This document shows, piece after piece, positions 3,808 to 6,176 of a stretch of DNA of 6,176 nucleotides (position 1 is its first letter; the number at the start of each line of letters is the position of its first letter). Source of the DNA: JAYZDB01 sp036338025 (GTDB lineage: Bacteria; Planctomycetota; UBA1135; UBA2386). Made by a program: the position numbers and the translations under genes. Where the stretch lies: contig JAYZDB010000173.1 in assembly GCA_036338025.1 (NCBI GenBank), forward strand, positions 1 to 6,176. The letters run 5' to 3'. The notes under the pieces are model-generated. The model was not told where the DNA came from and made no database searches. It saw nothing but the letters and a program-made list of their open reading frames with translations.

Positions 3808-6176
3808 ATGTTCGATCGATTTACAGACCGCGCCAAGAAGGTCATGACCTTTGCTCGCCAAGAGGCGCAGAAATTCAACCACGAATACATCGGCACTGAG
3901 CACATCCTGCTCGGGCTGGTACAGGAAGGCAGCGGCGTCGCGGCCAATGTGTTGAAGAACATGGACATTGACCTGGAGAAGATCCGCCACGAGGTGGAGA
4001 AGATCGTCAAGACAGGTCCATCCATGGTGACCATGGGTCAGCTTCCGTTCACTCCGCGCGCCAAGAAGGTGCTCGAACTTTCGATGGAGGAGGCCAGCGC
4101 CCTGAGCCACAACTACATCGGTACCGAGCACCTGCTACTCGGCCTGATCAAGGAGAACGAGGGCATCGCCGCACAGGTCTTGATGAACCTCAACGTCAAG
4201 CTGGACGAGGTTCGTGAAGAGGTGCTCGAGTTCCTCGGCGCCTCGGATGATGCCATGGAGGACGATGACTCTGGCGATTCCACCGGTATCGGGTCTGCCA
4301 CCCAGGGCAACAGCAAGAGCAAAACGCCGGCACTTGACTCCTTCGGTCGCGACCTGACCGTGCTAGCCCGCGAGGGCAAGCTCGATCCGGTGATCGGGCG
4401 CATGAACGAAATCGAACGCGTCATCCAGATCCTGTCGCGCCGCACCAAGAACAACCCAGTCCTCCTCGGCGAGGCTGGCGTCGGCAAGACGGCCATCGTC
4501 GAAGGTCTGGCACAAGACATCGTCAAGGGCACCGTCCCTGAGATCCTGCGTGGCAAGCGCATGGTGGTCCTCGACCTCGCCATGATGGTCGCCGGCACCA
4601 AGTACCGTGGCCAGTTCGAGGAACGCATCAAGGCAGTCATGACCGAGGTCCGCCGGGCCAAGGACGTGATCCTGTTCATCGACGAGTTGCACACCCTGGT
4701 GGGCGCAGGTGGGGCGGAAGGCGCAATCGACGCCAGCAACGTCCTCAAACCAGCCCTGTCCCGCGGCGAGGTGCAGTGCATCGGCGCTACGACCCTCGAC
4801 GAATACCGCAAGTACATCGAGAAGGACGGCGCGCTCGAACGCCGCTTCCAAACCGTCAACGTCGATCCTCCGTCGAAGACGCAGGCCGTCGAGATCCTGC
4901 AGGGTCTGCGCGATCGCTACGAGGCCCACCACCGCGTCAGCTACACCAACGACGCCCTCGCGGCAGCGGTTGAATTGTCGAGTCGATACATCAACGGCCG
5001 TTTCCTGCCTGACAAGGCGATCGACGTCATCGATGAGGCCGGTGCCCGGGTGCGCCTCCGCTCGATGACCCAGCCGCCAGATCTCCAAGCGATGGACGAA
5101 GAAATTTCGCGTCTGAACAAGGAGAAGGAGGAGGCCGTAGCTAGCCAGGACTTCGAGCGCGCGGCCGACCTACGCGATCAGTCCTACCAGCTGGCCAAGA
5201 AGAAGGAGACCATTCAGAAGGAGTGGCGCCAACGAGAAGCCAGCACTGAGACTGGTGGCTCGGTAGACGAGGAGGTCATTGCGGAAACGGTCTCCAAGAT
5301 GACCGGCATCCCACTCAGCCGACTTGACCAGGCTGAGGCTCAACGCCTCCTACAGATGGAGGCGGAGCTCACCCAGACCGTTGTCAACCAACAGCGCGCG
5401 GTCAAAGCGATCTCCAAGGCCGTGCGGCGCTCACGCTCTGGCCTCAAGGATCCCCAGCGGCCAATGGGCTGCTTCATCTTCCTCGGCCCATCTGGCGTCG
5501 GTAAGACCCTGTTGTCGAAGTGCCTCGCGAGGTTCATGTTCGGCACCGAGGATGCGATCATCCAGATCGACATGTCGGAATACATGGAGAAGCACAACGC
5601 TTCTCGTCTGGTCGGCGCGCCTCCAGGCTACGTCGGATACGAAGAAGGTGGACACCTCACGGAGAAGGTCCGCCGTCGCCCCTACGCCGTCGTCCTGCTC
5701 GACGAGATCGAGAAGGCACATCCTGACATCTTCAACATGTTGCTGCAGATCATGGAGGAAGGTCGCCTGACCGATTCCTATGGCCGCAACATCGATTTCC
5801 GCAACGTGATCCTGATCATGACCTCCAACATCGGAGCCAACCTGATCAAGAACTCCGCTGGTCTCGGGTTCAACACAACCCAAACCTCGACGGAAAACGG
5901 CTTCGAGAAGATGCGTGAGATGATCACGGCAGAGGTCGAACGCCACTTCCGGCCCGAGTTCCTCAACCGCCTCGATGAACTCGTTGTCTTCAACCAGCTC
6001 ACCCGCGAAGACATGGATCTGATCGTCAAGCTCGAACTCAAGAAACTGGACGAGCGCCTCGCATCCAAGAACCTCACCCTTGAGGTCAACCCAGATGTCA
6101 TGGAGTTCCTGATCGACAAGAGCTTCCACCCAGACTTCGGCGCCCGCCCACTGAAGCGCGCCATCGAACGCTGCCT
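3808..6176 (+). CDS. clpC: ClpC, AAA+ unfoldase of the ClpCP protease (3'-truncated by window edge)
   Basis: ClpC unfolds substrates with ATP and threads them into ClpP. The window holds 789 codons, so only the extreme C-terminus is missing relative to the usual 810-850. The N-domain has two Clp_N repeats (about 1-144), each with a GTEH motif. Glu31 and Glu107 correspond to the Bacillus phosphoarginine-docking residues Glu32 and Glu106. An acidic, flexible linker spans 145-175. D1 has Walker A GEAGVGKT (221-228), pore loop GTKYRG (263-268, Tyr266) and Walker B FIDE (Asp292-Glu293). The short M-domain contains DFERAADLRD with Phe449, the ClpC type and not the long ClpB type. D2 has Walker A GPSGVGKT (560-567), pore loop GYVGY (607-611), Walker B LLDE (Asp632-Glu633), the ClpP-contact loop LGF (686-688) and the sensor-2 GARPLKRAIE at the window end. 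The start is fixed by an in-frame stop just upstream. Its adjacency to mcsAB makes phosphoarginine-tagged proteins the expected clients. Confidence 0.98.
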   Translation, partial: MFDRFTDRAKKVMTFARQEAQKFNHEYIGTEHILLGLVQEGSGVAANVLKNMDIDLEKIRHEVEKIVKTGPSMVTMGQLPFTPRAKKVLELSMEEASALSHNYIGTEHLLLGLIKENEGIAAQVLMNLNVKLDEVREEVLEFLGASDDAMEDDDSGDSTGIGSATQGNSKSKTPALDSFGRDLTVLAREGKLDPVIGRMNEIERVIQILSRRTKNNPVLLGEAGVGKTAIVEGLAQDIVKGTVPEILRGKRMVVLDLAMMVAGTKYRGQFEERIKAVMTEVRRAKDVILFIDELHTLVGAGGAEGAIDASNVLKPALSRGEVQCIGATTLDEYRKYIEKDGALERRFQTVNVDPPSKTQAVEILQGLRDRYEAHHRVSYTNDALAAAVELSSRYINGRFLPDKAIDVIDEAGARVRLRSMTQPPDLQAMDEEISRLNKEKEEAVASQDFERAADLRDQSYQLAKKKETIQKEWRQREASTETGGSVDEEVIAETVSKMTGIPLSRLDQAEAQRLLQMEAELTQTVVNQQRAVKAISKAVRRSRSGLKDPQRPMGCFIFLGPSGVGKTLLSKCLARFMFGTEDAIIQIDMSEYMEKHNASRLVGAPPGYVGYEEGGHLTEKVRRRPYAVVLLDEIEKAHPDIFNMLLQIMEEGRLTDSYGRNIDFRNVILIMTSNIGANLIKNSAGLGFNTTQTSTENGFEKMREMITAEVERHFRPEFLNRLDELVVFNQLTREDMDLIVKLELKKLDERLASKNLTLEVNPDVMEFLIDKSFHPDFGARPLKRAIERC

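Noticed and set aside
3702..3899. Small plus-strand frame crossing the clpC start
   Set aside because: It runs into clpC in another frame, has no ribosome-binding site and a low-complexity Gly/Ser/Arg product.
4113..5088. Two long minus-strand open frames opposite clpC
   Set aside because: They are antisense to conserved ClpC D1 and give low-complexity Ser/Arg-rich or Asp/Val-rich products with no family signature.

Overview
The window is a GC-rich, gene-dense stretch with every gene on the + strand. It most likely comes from a Planctomycetota-like, diderm bacterium. That assignment is an inference. It rests on a protein-arginine kinase system (McsA, McsB, ClpC) in a clearly GC-rich genome that does not look like Bacillota, a PEGA-like lipoprotein with a lipobox, and a MurD whose N-terminus carries a GRFGGG motif that I associate with planctomycete MurD proteins. 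No rRNA or marker gene is present to settle it.

Layout: (1) 11-475, a small lipoprotein with a PEGA-like N-terminal half. (2) 475-1920, a MurD-family ligase whose start overlaps the lipoprotein stop by one base (TGATG). (3) 1931-2473, McsA, a two-zinc-finger, UVR-motif activator of McsB, starting 10 bases after the murD stop. (4) 2470-3540, McsB protein-arginine kinase, starting at a TTG that overlaps the mcsA stop (TTGA). (5) 3541-3807, a 267-base intergenic leader with two mutually exclusive stem-loops and an inverted repeat. (6) 3808 to the window edge, ClpC, a two-AAA+-domain unfoldase that lacks only its extreme C-terminus because the window ends.

The core is a protein quality-control module. 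McsB, activated by McsA, phosphorylates arginines on client proteins. ClpC recognises the phosphoarginine mark through its N-domain and feeds the client to ClpP (not in this window). The recognition features known from Bacillus and Geobacillus are all visible: the RDxxRA motif of McsB, the catalytic Cys, the two N-domain Glu residues of ClpC, the M-domain Phe/Arg and the LGF ClpP loop. In Bacillota the operon is ctsR-mcsA-mcsB-clpC. Here ctsR is absent and a cell-wall ligase and a lipoprotein sit in its place, so control must differ.

The most unusual point is the MurD. It keeps nearly the whole Mur-ligase active site, but the C-terminal DSKATN-type motif is replaced by NAVSTQ, losing the Asp and Lys normally found there. 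I saw no mobile elements, CRISPR arrays, tRNA or rRNA genes.
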